The notes under the pieces were generated by a model that was not told where the DNA came from, made no database searches, and saw nothing but the letters and a program-made list of their open reading frames with translations. A stretch of 64,000 nt of DNA from Salinivirga cyanobacteriivorans. Its GTDB lineage: Bacteria > Bacteroidota > Bacteroidia > Bacteroidales > Salinivirgaceae. The translations under genes and the position numbers were made by a program. Where the stretch lies: NCBI RefSeq assembly GCF_001443605.1, contig NZ_CP013118.1, positions 4,055,001-4,119,000 on the forward strand, in the 5' to 3' direction. Shown here in pieces: positions 34,220 to 42,879 of the stretch. Each line of letters begins with the position of its first letter. The stretch's first letter is position 1.

Positions 34220-35569
34220 ATGCAAAGGCGCTCTCTAAAATACTTTGTAGCTACTCCATTAAGGCGTGATATAGTAAATATGCTGGCATTTGGTGCTTTA
34301 TCGTTGCTTTTTGGTTCTGTAAAGTTTTATGTGCCTGGTGTTGAGGGTGCTTTCTCAGATTTACGGGAGATTCCAATGGTCCTTGGCGCATATCACATGA
34401 TAAATCCTGTTTTTGCTATAGGCCTTGGTGTTATTGGTTCGCTTAATACACCTCCGGAGGTCTCCTATTTATCTACAGTCTTGTTTCATGCTATAGCCCT
34501 TTTGGTAACATCCTTTGTTTTTAAATATGTAAAGAAACAGGAACCCGGGGCAGTGGGCTTGTCATTGTTTGGATTTATATACACGTTTGCCTATTATATT
34601 TTTTTAATTATACCATTGTTGAATTTAACCGGTTATCTGGTTGGTTTCAACCTTGATAAAGGTTTTATATCTTTGTACAAAAGCACGCTCTTTTCATTGC
34701 GGTTCGAGATGTTAAGCACTTCAATCATAGTAGCGCTCTATATATTGCAGGACCGCTTCAGACAATCGTTACGGAAATACTCTGAGAATCTTGAATCATT
34801 GGTCGAGGAGCGAACCAAACATCTTGATGAGGCTATAAAAGAGCTTAAGCTCAGGCAGCAGCAATTAGTTCAGTCTGAAAAAATGGCTTCCATCGGGTCG
34901 TTAACTTCAGGTGTCGCACACGAAATTAACAATCCACTTAATTTTATTTCAGGAGGGGTATTCATGCTTGAAAAGATCGATAATGACATAAACCAGCATG
35001 AACCTTCGAAAACAAAAGAAAGCTACGCCTCAGCCCTGCAAATGATTTCTACAGGGTTATCGCGAATTAGTAATGTGGTAAAAGCGTTGGCTTCATTTTC
35101 AACAAAGGCCGGTGCCAAAACAGAAACAGTCGATATACATACCATTATTGATAATACCTTGCTTTTTATACATAAAGATATTTCCAACAGGATTCAGGTA
35201 GAAAAAAACTATGAATTGGATCAGCCTATACCCATTTATCCTGAAAAAATCCATCAGGTGCTCATTAACCTTCTCAATAATGCGTATTATGAACTTAATC
35301 GCGAGGAGGGAGATGGTAGAAAGCTTGCTATCAATACGAAAAAAGTTAATGGTAAGGCTGTTATTGAGGTTTTTAATTCGGGCTCAAAAATAGATGACGA
35401 ACACATAGGCAAAATTTTCGACCCGTTTTTTACTACTAAAAACCCTGATGAGGGCACCGGGCTTGGGTTATCAATTTCGTACATGATTATAAAAGAGCAT
35501 AACGGTAGTTTAACTGCTGAGAATTTGGGCGATGGTGTGCAATTTTCCATCAGTTTACCTCTTGTTTGA
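34220..35569 (+). CDS. Membrane sensor histidine kinase (orphan)
   Basis: 449 residues. The N-terminal half has five or six transmembrane helices (residues about 20-175). A coiled coil (EERTKHLDEAIKELKLRQQQ) connects it to a HisKA domain with phospho-acceptor His234 in TSGVAHEINNPLNFISGG. The HATPase domain has the N box (LINLLNNAYYEL), G1 (EVFNSGSKIDD) and G2 (GTGLGLSISYMIIKEH). The membrane region resembles ligand-sensing modules of 5TM type. No response regulator is adjacent, so its partner is elsewhere or it acts with a regulator at a distance. Confidence 0.9.
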   Translation: MQRRSLKYFVATPLRRDIVNMLAFGALSLLFGSVKFYVPGVEGAFSDLREIPMVLGAYHMINPVFAIGLGVIGSLNTPPEVSYLSTVLFHAIALLVTSFVFKYVKKQEPGAVGLSLFGFIYTFAYYIFLIIPLLNLTGYLVGFNLDKGFISLYKSTLFSLRFEMLSTSIIVALYILQDRFRQSLRKYSENLESLVEERTKHLDEAIKELKLRQQQLVQSEKMASIGSLTSGVAHEINNPLNFISGGVFMLEKIDNDINQHEPSKTKESYASALQMISTGLSRISNVVKALASFSTKAGAKTETVDIHTIIDNTLLFIHKDISNRIQVEKNYELDQPIPIYPEKIHQVLINLLNNAYYELNREEGDGRKLAINTKKVNGKAVIEVFNSGSKIDDEHIGKIFDPFFTTKNPDEGTGLGLSISYMIIKEHNGSLTAENLGDGVQFSISLPLV

Positions 35570-35713
35570 TAATAATTGCCTTTTTGAATTTAAATAGTAA
35601 TTCATATTCATTCGTGCTGAAGCTAGCATTAAGTTTTTATGTTTAAATTGCAATTGTATTGCTTAAAACTCCAAACTTTTATAAATTGCTCTGGAATGAT
35701 TTAATGCTTGATC

Positions 35714-36199
35714 ATGGATAAAAAATTAAAATGGGTTTTATATACCTTTCTTACTGCTTTTGCTTTTTACTGGATTTCGAACCTGCTTTTGTGGTTTCCG
35801 TGGAGCATAAGCGAGTCACTGGGCATTACATTAATGCTTACTGTTGCCCCATTGCTATGGGTTGTGGCTGTTTACCAGTGTTTAATCAGGTATCCCGATA
35901 AACAACTGTTTGCTGCCAGTATGCTGATAGGCATCATTTTTTTATTTGTGGCTGCAGTGCTCGATTACCTCTTTTTTGGTTTAATTCGCAATGCAATGGA
36001 TGACCTGTATAAAATGACCACTTTTTATGGGTATGCATTTTTACTTGCACTACCTATTCTGGAAGTTAGTATAATTCCAAAGCGCATCAAAATGCGCTAC
36101 CGCAAAGTCCAAAAACAAAATTTCTTGTTTATGCTGAATATCGGTTTAACCGCATTGGGTATTCTTATCATTATTATTGAATTGAATATTACACTGTAG
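35714..36199 (+). CDS. Hypothetical four-helix membrane protein
   Basis: 161 residues from the ATG at 35714. Four hydrophobic helices are evident: VLYTFLTAFAFYWISNLLLWF, GITLMLTVAPLLWVVAVYQCL, LFAASMLIGIIFLFVAAVLDY and FLFMLNIGLTALGILIIIIEL. A cytoplasmic basic stretch (PKRIKMRYRKVQKQ) precedes the last helix. No family recognised. Possibly linked to the upstream kinase, 145 bases away, but no direct evidence. Confidence 0.6.
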   Translation: MDKKLKWVLYTFLTAFAFYWISNLLLWFPWSISESLGITLMLTVAPLLWVVAVYQCLIRYPDKQLFAASMLIGIIFLFVAAVLDYLFFGLIRNAMDDLYKMTTFYGYAFLLALPILEVSIIPKRIKMRYRKVQKQNFLFMLNIGLTALGILIIIIELNITL

Positions 36200-36235
36200 C
36201 CGGATGAAGCCTCATAATATCTTTAAATAACATTG

Positions 36236-36271
36236 TTGAGCTTGCTTTATTAGCAAAAAACACTAGTTTTG
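36236..36271 (+). promoter_or_regulatory. Candidate promoter for the 36315 gene
   Basis: TTG at 36236-36238 and TAGTTTTG at 36264-36271 resemble the -33/-7 pair, 43 bases before the ATG. Confidence 0.35.
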
Positions 36272-36314
36272 AGAATTGAGCGAAATCGCACAATTTGAAT
36301 TTAATCTAAAAGAC

Positions 36315-37490
36315 ATGTTGAAAATTAAATTTCTTATTATTGCCGCATTTATAATGAGCTCTTTGGGCTCTTTTTCTCTTTATGGTCAAATTGGTGAAGA
36401 GATAAGGTCATATGTTGACAGCTCAGAGATTGTTCTTAAAAACGGACGCAGGTTGCTGCTTAATAGCTTAAGAGAACATAACTACGATAAGGCCGGTGAG
36501 GTATACCTGTACCTTTTAAAGGAAATGGATGATAAGCCCTACGATGCCTTTAATTATGAGGAGTTGCTTTATATAAATATGATTTTGGGCAACTGGAGCA
36601 TTTTTGCTGATAAAGCGAAGAATTTCAAGGTTTTTATTCAAAATAGTACCTATCCGGAAACTTACCCCTTAATTGACCCATTGTACAGAATTATGCATAA
36701 CCGCCATGATCAAATACTGAAAAGCCTCAATAATGCAAAAATTGATGCTCAGGGACGAAAAGTAGCTGATTTGTTTTTGCATTTAATAAAACAGCAACAG
36801 ACCGATAAAGCTTACGATGAAATGTACCGTAAGTTTATGCGACAATACCCACGTAGTGCTTACAATAATTTTCTGACACTTTATTTGCCACGGCCTTCCC
36901 TATATTTATCCTGGAGTTGGAGCATAGGTGCCCATACTATGGCAACCACCGGATCGCTTGAAAGGTATTTTCCATCGGGTGTGGGAGGTTTTATGGCTAT
37001 GGATTTGAATTACAGGAAGCTTTATACATCCCTTTTTGTTGGTTTTGCTACGCTTGACCTTAAAAAAGAATTTATTGAACCACTTTTAGGAGTAGATACT
37101 GAATTTAATAAAGGTGAAAATTTTTCATATGGTCAGGTTGATATCAAAGGTGGGTATTTCATTTTGCGCAACGACAGGTTTCACCTGGCACCATTCTTTA
37201 ATTTAGGGGGTGCTTGGCTCCAAAGCACGCGCTTTGACCCGGAAGATGGCAACGATCCCGACATCTATTTGTTCAATACCTTCAAATATGGCCCCGGATT
37301 ACATGCAGAAGTAAAGTTGGGTGAATGGAACTATCATGGCGGCTACATGGGTCGCGTGCCCGCAAAACATTATGTTAGTGTTAAATTTGAGGCTGTTTAT
37401 AATTTCTTGAATAAAGCTGAATCAACAAAATTTAATGGTGATATATATAATGTGAATTTAGGATTGGTTTGGGGCTTTGGCCATTTTTAA
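36315..37490 (+). CDS. Exported protein with C-terminal outer-membrane-like barrel
   Basis: 391 residues from the ATG at 36315, chosen because it gives a clean signal peptide (MLKIKFLIIAAFIMSSLGS...LYGQ). The first half is helical and may fold as TPR-like repeats. From about residue 205 the sequence alternates short amphipathic strands: SLFVGFATL, GQVDIKGGYFIL, HLAPFFNLGGAWL, GPGLHAEVKLG, YVSVKFEAVYNFL, ending VWGFGHF. The terminal Phe is the outer-membrane protein insertion signature. Family not recognised; outer-membrane barrel fused to a periplasmic helical domain is my reading. Confidence 0.7.
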   Translation: MLKIKFLIIAAFIMSSLGSFSLYGQIGEEIRSYVDSSEIVLKNGRRLLLNSLREHNYDKAGEVYLYLLKEMDDKPYDAFNYEELLYINMILGNWSIFADKAKNFKVFIQNSTYPETYPLIDPLYRIMHNRHDQILKSLNNAKIDAQGRKVADLFLHLIKQQQTDKAYDEMYRKFMRQYPRSAYNNFLTLYLPRPSLYLSWSWSIGAHTMATTGSLERYFPSGVGGFMAMDLNYRKLYTSLFVGFATLDLKKEFIEPLLGVDTEFNKGENFSYGQVDIKGGYFILRNDRFHLAPFFNLGGAWLQSTRFDPEDGNDPDIYLFNTFKYGPGLHAEVKLGEWNYHGGYMGRVPAKHYVSVKFEAVYNFLNKAESTKFNGDIYNVNLGLVWGFGHF

Positions 37491-37496
37491 CAGAAA

Positions 37497-37527
37497 AGGC
37501 GCAATAAACACACTGTTTATCACGCCT
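37497..37527. terminator. Hairpin between convergent genes
   Basis: AGGCG plus ATAAAC pair with GTTTAT plus CGCCT around a short loop, 6 bases past the 36315 gene's stop. T run is poor, so it is probably a modest bidirectional terminator. Confidence 0.5.
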
Positions 37528-37598
37528 GTTCAAAAATCAATTGATTATGTAAAAACATTTTCAGCTTGTGTTGTTTCAGCTGATTATGCGTAATTTTT

Positions 37599-38189
37599 TT
37601 AATCCTTTATAGAACAACCAATAGCCTTGGTTTCACGCATTGGTGGTTCATTCCCGGCCAACAATGCATCTACTGCTTTCTCTACGTATTTATCATTGAC
37701 TTTTTCTGCTTTTCTCGGGCTGTCATCAATTGCACCTATATACTCCAGCACAAATTCATTACCCTTTTTATTTAATACAAAAACGTGAGGTGTTTTCGTG
37801 GCACCAAATTTTTTGTAAACTGTCTGTTCCTCATCAAAAAGGTAAGGGAATGTAAAACCTTTCTCTTTAGCACGCACTTTCATTTTATCAAATGAGTCTT
37901 CTGGCTGTATTTTCGGATCATTCGGGTTAATGGCAATTACCGGGTAACCTTTCTTTTTGTACTTTTTATCAAGTTCAATAATTCGGTCTTCATTGGCTAT
38001 AGAATAGGGGCAGTGATTACATGTAAAAATCACAATTGCACCTTTAACGTCTTGCATTTCATCCAGTGAGACCATCTTACCGTCGATGTTTTTGAGGTTA
38101 AAATTATCGACTTTATCGCCAATTTGAAAACCATCAGCCATGAGGGCCGTGGATATAAAAATGCTGATAACAAATAATAGTGTTCGCAT
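37599..38189 (-). CDS. Periplasmic thioredoxin-fold protein (redoxin/AhpC-TSA type)
   Basis: 196 residues with a signal peptide (MRTLLFVISIFISTALMADG). The redoxin domain starts at QIGDKVDNFNLKNIDGK. The active-site motif is CNHC (Cys57, Cys60) in IVIFTCNHCPYS, a variant known in the YuxK/thiol-disulfide oxidoreductase-like Bacteroidota group, in place of the usual CGPC. Further landmarks are YPVIAINPNDP and cis-Pro region ATKTPHVFVLN. It is 12 bases downstream of the TlpA-like gene, and the two are probably co-transcribed. Probably a periplasmic reductant or resolving partner. Confidence 0.87.
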   Translation of the reverse strand: MRTLLFVISIFISTALMADGFQIGDKVDNFNLKNIDGKMVSLDEMQDVKGAIVIFTCNHCPYSIANEDRIIELDKKYKKKGYPVIAINPNDPKIQPEDSFDKMKVRAKEKGFTFPYLFDEEQTVYKKFGATKTPHVFVLNKKGNEFVLEYIGAIDDSPRKAEKVNDKYVEKAVDALLAGNEPPMRETKAIGCSIKD

Positions 38190-38201
38190 AATAATTAGGT
38201 T

Positions 38202-38672
38202 TTAGTTTAACATTTTATCGATGTATTCATTTAATTCTGCTGATGTTATTTTCCCTTCATGAAAAGTTTTTTTATTCCCTTTGTAAATAACGGTGGCGGG
38301 TATAGCCCCCGACCAACTCTCGTCCACCATAGGAATCCATTCATTCGCATTATCGTCGGTGGTTAAATAGCTGTCGAAGCTAAACAACCTTTTATCAAGG
38401 TAATCGTTGGCCTTTTTCCATGCATTATCGCCAAAATCCAGACTCAGGAAGTAAAATTTAACAGGTTTCTGGCTATAGGTTTTAATGCTTTTTTCAAATT
38501 CAGGTAATTCCTTCACACAAGGCACACACCAGGTAGCCCAAAAGTTAATCACATATACCGTATCGTTTTGCTTTACATGCGCTGCTTTAAAGTCAGAAAA
38601 CTTCCATGTATTTTGGGCATTCAGGCTTAAAGCAAATAGCATAATAACGAATATGTGTATAAAATACTTCAT
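38202..38672 (-). CDS. TlpA-like thiol:disulfide oxidoreductase
   Basis: 156-residue exported thioredoxin-fold protein with a signal peptide (residues 1-20, NAQ). The active site is WATWCVPCVKELP (Cys49, Cys52). The cis-proline loop is IPATVIYKGN. TlpA-type proteins reduce disulfides in the periplasm, for example during cytochrome c or cell-envelope biogenesis. It is the first gene of a two-gene unit with the CNHC-type redoxin. Confidence 0.88.
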   Translation of the reverse strand: MKYFIHIFVIMLFALSLNAQNTWKFSDFKAAHVKQNDTVYVINFWATWCVPCVKELPEFEKSIKTYSQKPVKFYFLSLDFGDNAWKKANDYLDKRLFSFDSYLTTDDNANEWIPMVDESWSGAIPATVIYKGNKKTFHEGKITSAELNEYIDKMLN

Positions 38673-38775
38673 TGTCTTTTATTTTTACAAACATATTGTA
38701 ATGCAGAAGGTTTAGTGTTTTTTTGTTAATTTTTTATCAAAAAAATTTAAATGCGTTTTTTCGTGTTTATTTCAT

Positions 38776-38783
38776 TAGATTTG
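38776..38783 (+). promoter_or_regulatory. Candidate -7 element of a possible small RNA
   Basis: TAGATTTG matches TAnnTTTG and lies about 100 bases before a terminator with no gene in between. Confidence 0.35.
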
Positions 38784-38787
38784 CATA

Positions 38788-38891
38788 TTGTGAAAGGTGT
38801 ATTGGTTGATAATACCCACATAAAAACTTTATTACATCATAAACTGTTATCTATCTGTCAAAAGAACAGGTAAAACCACCTGCTTTTTTTT
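38788..38891 (+). ncRNA. Candidate ~100-nt small RNA or attenuator leader
   Basis: Bounded by a TAGATTTG promoter element and a rho-independent terminator. The interior contains a hairpin formed by GTATT and AATAC near 38797-38815. No open frame. A second promoter element, TAAATTTG, at 38912 could serve the downstream operon separately. Alternatively the transcript is an attenuated leader of that operon. Confidence 0.35.
38867..38891 (+). terminator. Intrinsic terminator
   Basis: CAGGT (38867-38871) pairs with ACCTG (38878-38882), followed by CTTTTTTTT. It lies 50 bases upstream of a gene start rather than after a gene. Confidence 0.65.
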
Positions 38892-38911
38892 ATATTGTGG
38901 CAGGAAACTTA

Positions 38912-38919
38912 TAAATTTG
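38912..38919 (+). promoter_or_regulatory. Candidate -7 element of the TPR/PD40 operon
   Basis: TAAATTTG fits TAnnTTTG, 22 bases before the ATG at 38942. Confidence 0.4.
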
Positions 38920-38941
38920 CTTAAAATTAAATTGAGAACAA

Positions 38942-40498
38942 ATGCAAAAGCGAATAATATATTTCTTTTCTGTAATTCTCTTTCTTTTTGTTAACGGTCT
39001 GTCTGCGCAGGATCCTGAGATGGAATTGATTCGCAAATATGCAGAGAACAGCTTCGAAAATGGTGATTATGAGTTTGCACTTGAGAATTACCTCAAATTA
39101 TACGAAAATAATAAAGATGACATCAATATAAATTTCCGGCTTGGTGTCTGTTATACCAAAACCAACGACAACAAAACAGGCGGTATTTCACACCTAGAAT
39201 ATGTAGTGAGCCATAATAACTTTCCAACAGATGCTTACTATTACCTGGGGGAGTCGTACATGTATGCCTATCGGTTTACTGAAGCTGTTGAGGCTTTTTA
39301 TGAATATAAAATTAGTGGTTTAAACGATGAATTGCTGGCCCAGGCCGACCGGAAAATTACTATGGCCGACAATGCACTGCAATTTATCACTGTGCCCGTT
39401 AAAGTCGATTTCGAAAGGTTAGATTCTACTGTAAACTCTACAATGAATGATTACAGACCTTTTGTTATTGATGAAGGTGAGCGAATGATATTTAGCTCAG
39501 ATTATCGCTATGTGGATGAACTGGAGGTTTATATTTCTGACATCTATACTACCGAGCAGAAAAACGATGGTTGGGAGCAGGCAGAGTTTTGGGAAGGTAA
39601 TAATTATGAGCATGAAGAGATTGTGGGTGTTTCGCCCGATTGGGATAATTTTGCCATATATTCAAACGGTGATTTCTCAACCCATGATATCTCTTTTGGA
39701 AATATTAAGCGACGTGGAATAGAACGCGAAAAAAAGGATTTTCCAACTGATAAGATTAATACACGTGACTTTGAACACGGTGCAACAATTAACAAAGAAG
39801 GCAATGTGATATATTTTGCCAGTAACAGACCCGGCGGTTTTGGTGGTTTCGATATTTACAAAATTGTTAAAGATGATGATGACAATTGGGGTGAGCCCGA
39901 AAATTTGGGAGCCGCTATCAATACGGAATATGACGAAAACTTCCCATCATTCTCGCAGGATGAACAAACACTCTTTTTTTCAACAAAAGGCCATGCAAGT
40001 ATCGGTGGTTACGATCTTTTTCAGGCAAATTATAATGCACAGGAAGACAAATGGGCAGGTGTGCGTACTTTAGGTGTCCCCATTAATACTCCTTACGACG
40101 AGATGGGAATTTCTTTTGAAGAGGATGGGAAAGTTGGTTACATCGCAGCAAATCGTAATGAAGGTTTAGGCAAAATGGATATTTACAAGGTTACCATAGA
40201 TCAGGATGCAACACCAACCATTATATCTGGCTCGCTGATGGTAGGAACCGAAGATAATGCCGTACCCTATTCAGATGAATACAATAAGGTATTTGTAACA
40301 CTTTACGATAAATTTGGCAATGTCTATTCGCGTTACGAGGCCCAGGAAGGAGGTACTTTCTTTGCTACCATTCCACCTGGAGAGTACACACTTGAAATTT
40401 ATATCGACGGTTCTGATTATAAGTATACTGAAGATATGAAGATTATCGACACCGGAGAAGATCAAATCTTACCCGAGACCTATTTCATAAGGCCATAA
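38942..40498 (+). CDS. TPR plus PD40 beta-propeller protein (PorE-like without OmpA)
   Basis: 518-residue exported protein (signal peptide ending SAQ). Residues about 25-140 are TPR helices (YAENSFENGDYEFALENYLKLY). Residues about 150-420 are WD40-like PD40 beta-propeller blades, recognised by repeated SNRPGGFGGFDIYKI, STKGHASIGGYDLFQ and ANRNEGLGKMDIYKV. The C-terminus is a carboxypeptidase-regulatory-like beta-domain (FGNVYSRYEAQEGGTF ... PPGEYTLEIY). PorE and related T9SS proteins have the same TPR-PD40-CRD order plus an OmpA domain, which is missing here. A paralogue follows directly. Confidence 0.82.
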   Translation: MQKRIIYFFSVILFLFVNGLSAQDPEMELIRKYAENSFENGDYEFALENYLKLYENNKDDININFRLGVCYTKTNDNKTGGISHLEYVVSHNNFPTDAYYYLGESYMYAYRFTEAVEAFYEYKISGLNDELLAQADRKITMADNALQFITVPVKVDFERLDSTVNSTMNDYRPFVIDEGERMIFSSDYRYVDELEVYISDIYTTEQKNDGWEQAEFWEGNNYEHEEIVGVSPDWDNFAIYSNGDFSTHDISFGNIKRRGIEREKKDFPTDKINTRDFEHGATINKEGNVIYFASNRPGGFGGFDIYKIVKDDDDNWGEPENLGAAINTEYDENFPSFSQDEQTLFFSTKGHASIGGYDLFQANYNAQEDKWAGVRTLGVPINTPYDEMGISFEEDGKVGYIAANRNEGLGKMDIYKVTIDQDATPTIISGSLMVGTEDNAVPYSDEYNKVFVTLYDKFGNVYSRYEAQEGGTFFATIPPGEYTLEIYIDGSDYKYTEDMKIIDTGEDQILPETYFIRP

Positions 40499-40528
40499 AG
40501 GTCAATTTGCTCATTATAACTGAGATTT

Positions 40529-42061
40529 ATGAAACATTTTGCGTTTATAATAATTGCCCTCCTTTTTACTGCTTTTTTAAATGCCCAGGATCCATTGAAG
40601 GAAGCCGATGCATTCTTCGATGAGGGTAATTTCCAAACCGCACTCCAGTACTACAAAAAAGCGTATAAAAAAGATTCTACAAACCTTGAGTTGCGGCATA
40701 ATATGGCGATATGCATGCTTAGTCTGAATATGGACCGGAAACCCGCTATCCCACATCTTGAATGGGTGGTAAAACAAGAGAAGTTTGATGAATATGCGTG
40801 GTTCGATCTTGCAAAAGCCTACCATTTTAACCTTCAGTTCGATAAGGCTATTAAGAACTATAAAAAATATATAAAGGTTGGGAAGGACGATGAGTTTATT
40901 AAAATAGCAAAGGTAAGCATTATGCAATGCGAAAATGCCAAAGAACTCATCGCTAAACCAATTGATGTTACTTTTAATCTGCTGAACGAAGAAATTAATA
41001 CTGAAAATAACGAATACCAACCTTATATTCCTTCCGATGAATCGACTTTGGTTTATACGTCCGATGAAAAATATGACAGTCGTTACAAAATACACATTAA
41101 CAATATTTTTATTTCAGAGAATGAAAATGGAGAATGGGACAGGCCCAAAACAGTTGGTGTTGTTAATTCCCAGGAAGATGAATTTGTATCAGGACTTGCA
41201 GCCAATGATAAATATTTGTTTGTAAAGGTGCGGCGATATGAAGCGTTCGATGACATTTTTGTGGCCGAAAAAGATGGTGATCGCATAAGCAGGCTCGAAG
41301 ATCTTGGGGAGCCTGTGAACACAGGTGCCGTAGAGAGCGGTGCTACTTTAAGTTTTACGGGCGATACACTTATTTTTGCCTCTGACCGTGATGGCGGAGA
41401 GGGTGGTTTGGACCTCTGGATGGCCATGCGTTTGCCAAATGGCAGGTGGGGCAAACCTGTAAATTTAGGCAAACCTGTAAATACACCCTATGACGAAGAC
41501 TTTCCGCATTTAATGGCCGATGGTAAAACCATGTTTTTCAGTTCCAATGGCCCCAACAGTATGGGTGGGTTCGATGTTTTTAAAACAACTTTAAACGCTG
41601 ATGCGGGCAAATGGGCTGCACCACGCAACTTTGGGTACCCGATCAACAACACCTATGATAATCTCACAATAGCAATGTCGCGCAATTATAGGTATGCCTA
41701 TGTATCAGATGTGCGCAAAGAAGGTAAAGGAGGTATGGATATTTATCGTGTGGTTTTTAATCAAACCGATGCTAATATTTTTCTTCACAAAGGTATTTTT
41801 GTAAATGCCAACGATTCCATTATCGATCTTCCTGTAAAGGATAAACCCGAAATTAAAGTATTAAACAAGGAGAGTGGTGAATTATTTGGCAAATATCAAT
41901 ACAATAACAGCAAGCAACAGTTTTTACTGGCATTGCCTCCTGGTCGTTATCAACTTCAGGCCGAATTTAATGGTTATAAACCAGCAAAACGTGATATCTT
42001 TGTACCCGATTTGTTGGAACAAAAAGTATATGACCTTAAAATTCAGTTAGAAGCAGAGTAA
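40529..42061 (+). CDS. TPR plus PD40 beta-propeller protein, tandem paralogue
   Basis: 510 residues with the same architecture as the gene 30 bases upstream: a signal peptide (ending LNAQ), TPR region (EGNFQTALQYYKKAYKKDS), PD40 blades (ASDRDGGEGGLDLW, SSNGPNSMGGFDVFK, DVRKEGKGGMDIYR) and a C-terminal regulatory-like strand domain (LPPGRYQLQAEFNGYKP). Evident tandem duplication with diverged sequence. No OmpA peptidoglycan-binding domain. Its stop almost touches the DnaQ-type gene (1 base apart), so the two form one transcript. Confidence 0.82.
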   Translation: MKHFAFIIIALLFTAFLNAQDPLKEADAFFDEGNFQTALQYYKKAYKKDSTNLELRHNMAICMLSLNMDRKPAIPHLEWVVKQEKFDEYAWFDLAKAYHFNLQFDKAIKNYKKYIKVGKDDEFIKIAKVSIMQCENAKELIAKPIDVTFNLLNEEINTENNEYQPYIPSDESTLVYTSDEKYDSRYKIHINNIFISENENGEWDRPKTVGVVNSQEDEFVSGLAANDKYLFVKVRRYEAFDDIFVAEKDGDRISRLEDLGEPVNTGAVESGATLSFTGDTLIFASDRDGGEGGLDLWMAMRLPNGRWGKPVNLGKPVNTPYDEDFPHLMADGKTMFFSSNGPNSMGGFDVFKTTLNADAGKWAAPRNFGYPINNTYDNLTIAMSRNYRYAYVSDVRKEGKGGMDIYRVVFNQTDANIFLHKGIFVNANDSIIDLPVKDKPEIKVLNKESGELFGKYQYNNSKQQFLLALPPGRYQLQAEFNGYKPAKRDIFVPDLLEQKVYDLKIQLEAE

Positions 42062-42062
42062 T

Positions 42063-42869
42063 ATGGAATTAAATCTTCAGAAACCAATTGTTTTTTTCGA
42101 TCTTGAAACAACCGGTATCGACATTGTAAACGATCGTATTATAGAATTCTCTTTCATTAAAATTCATACTGATCAGAGTGAGGAAACATGGACCCAGCGT
42201 GTGAACCCTGGTATGCCTATCCCTCCAAAATCTACCGAAATACATGGTATAAAAGATGAGGATGTGGCTGATAAACCTCTTTTTAAAGATGTGGCTAAAA
42301 AAGTTGCCGCTTTTATTGAAGGGTGCGATTTGGGCGGTTTTAACTCCAATAAGTTCGATATACCTATGCTTGCCGAAGAGCTTGCAAGGGCCGATGTGGA
42401 TATCGATCTTAAGAAGGTCCGTCATATCGATGTACAGACAATTTTCCACAAAATGGAGCAAAGAACGCTTGAGGCTGCTTACAAATTCTACTGCCAGAAA
42501 GACCTTACAGAAGCACATACAGCAGAAGCAGATACCCGCGCAACCTATGAAGTGCTAAAAGCTCAGCTCGATCGGTACAAAGATGTGGATTTTAAAGATA
42601 AAGCAGGGAAAATATCACAGCCAGTGATTAACGATATAGACCAGCTTGCTGAGTTTTCTACACAAAACCGTAATGTAGATTTTGCAGGCCGCGTTGTCTA
42701 TAATAACGATGGTGAAGAGGTTTTTAATTTTGGAAAATATAAGTATACGCCGGTTGAGGAGGTTTTCGAAAAAGACCCCGGTTACTATTCATGGATTCTG
42801 AACAGCGACTTTCCATCATACACAAAACGTGTATTAACGGCAATTAAGCTCAGAAAAATGATGCAATAA
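42063..42869 (+). CDS. 3'-5' exonuclease, DnaQ-like DEDDh family
   Basis: 268 residues. The exonuclease motifs are ExoI FFDLETTGID (Asp13, Glu15), ExoII GFNSNKFDIPML, and ExoIII HTAEADTRATYEV (His and Asp of DEDDh). The catalytic domain covers the first ~175 residues. The C-terminal part (FGKYKYTPVEEVFEKDPGYYSWIL) is the DUF3820-like tail common in Bacteroidota DnaQ-type proteins. Probably a nucleic-acid repair or RNA-trimming exonuclease. Transcriptionally coupled to the PD40 pair, which is not an obvious functional match. Confidence 0.9.
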   Translation: MELNLQKPIVFFDLETTGIDIVNDRIIEFSFIKIHTDQSEETWTQRVNPGMPIPPKSTEIHGIKDEDVADKPLFKDVAKKVAAFIEGCDLGGFNSNKFDIPMLAEELARADVDIDLKKVRHIDVQTIFHKMEQRTLEAAYKFYCQKDLTEAHTAEADTRATYEVLKAQLDRYKDVDFKDKAGKISQPVINDIDQLAEFSTQNRNVDFAGRVVYNNDGEEVFNFGKYKYTPVEEVFEKDPGYYSWILNSDFPSYTKRVLTAIKLRKMMQ

Positions 42870-42879
42870 ATATCGACTT

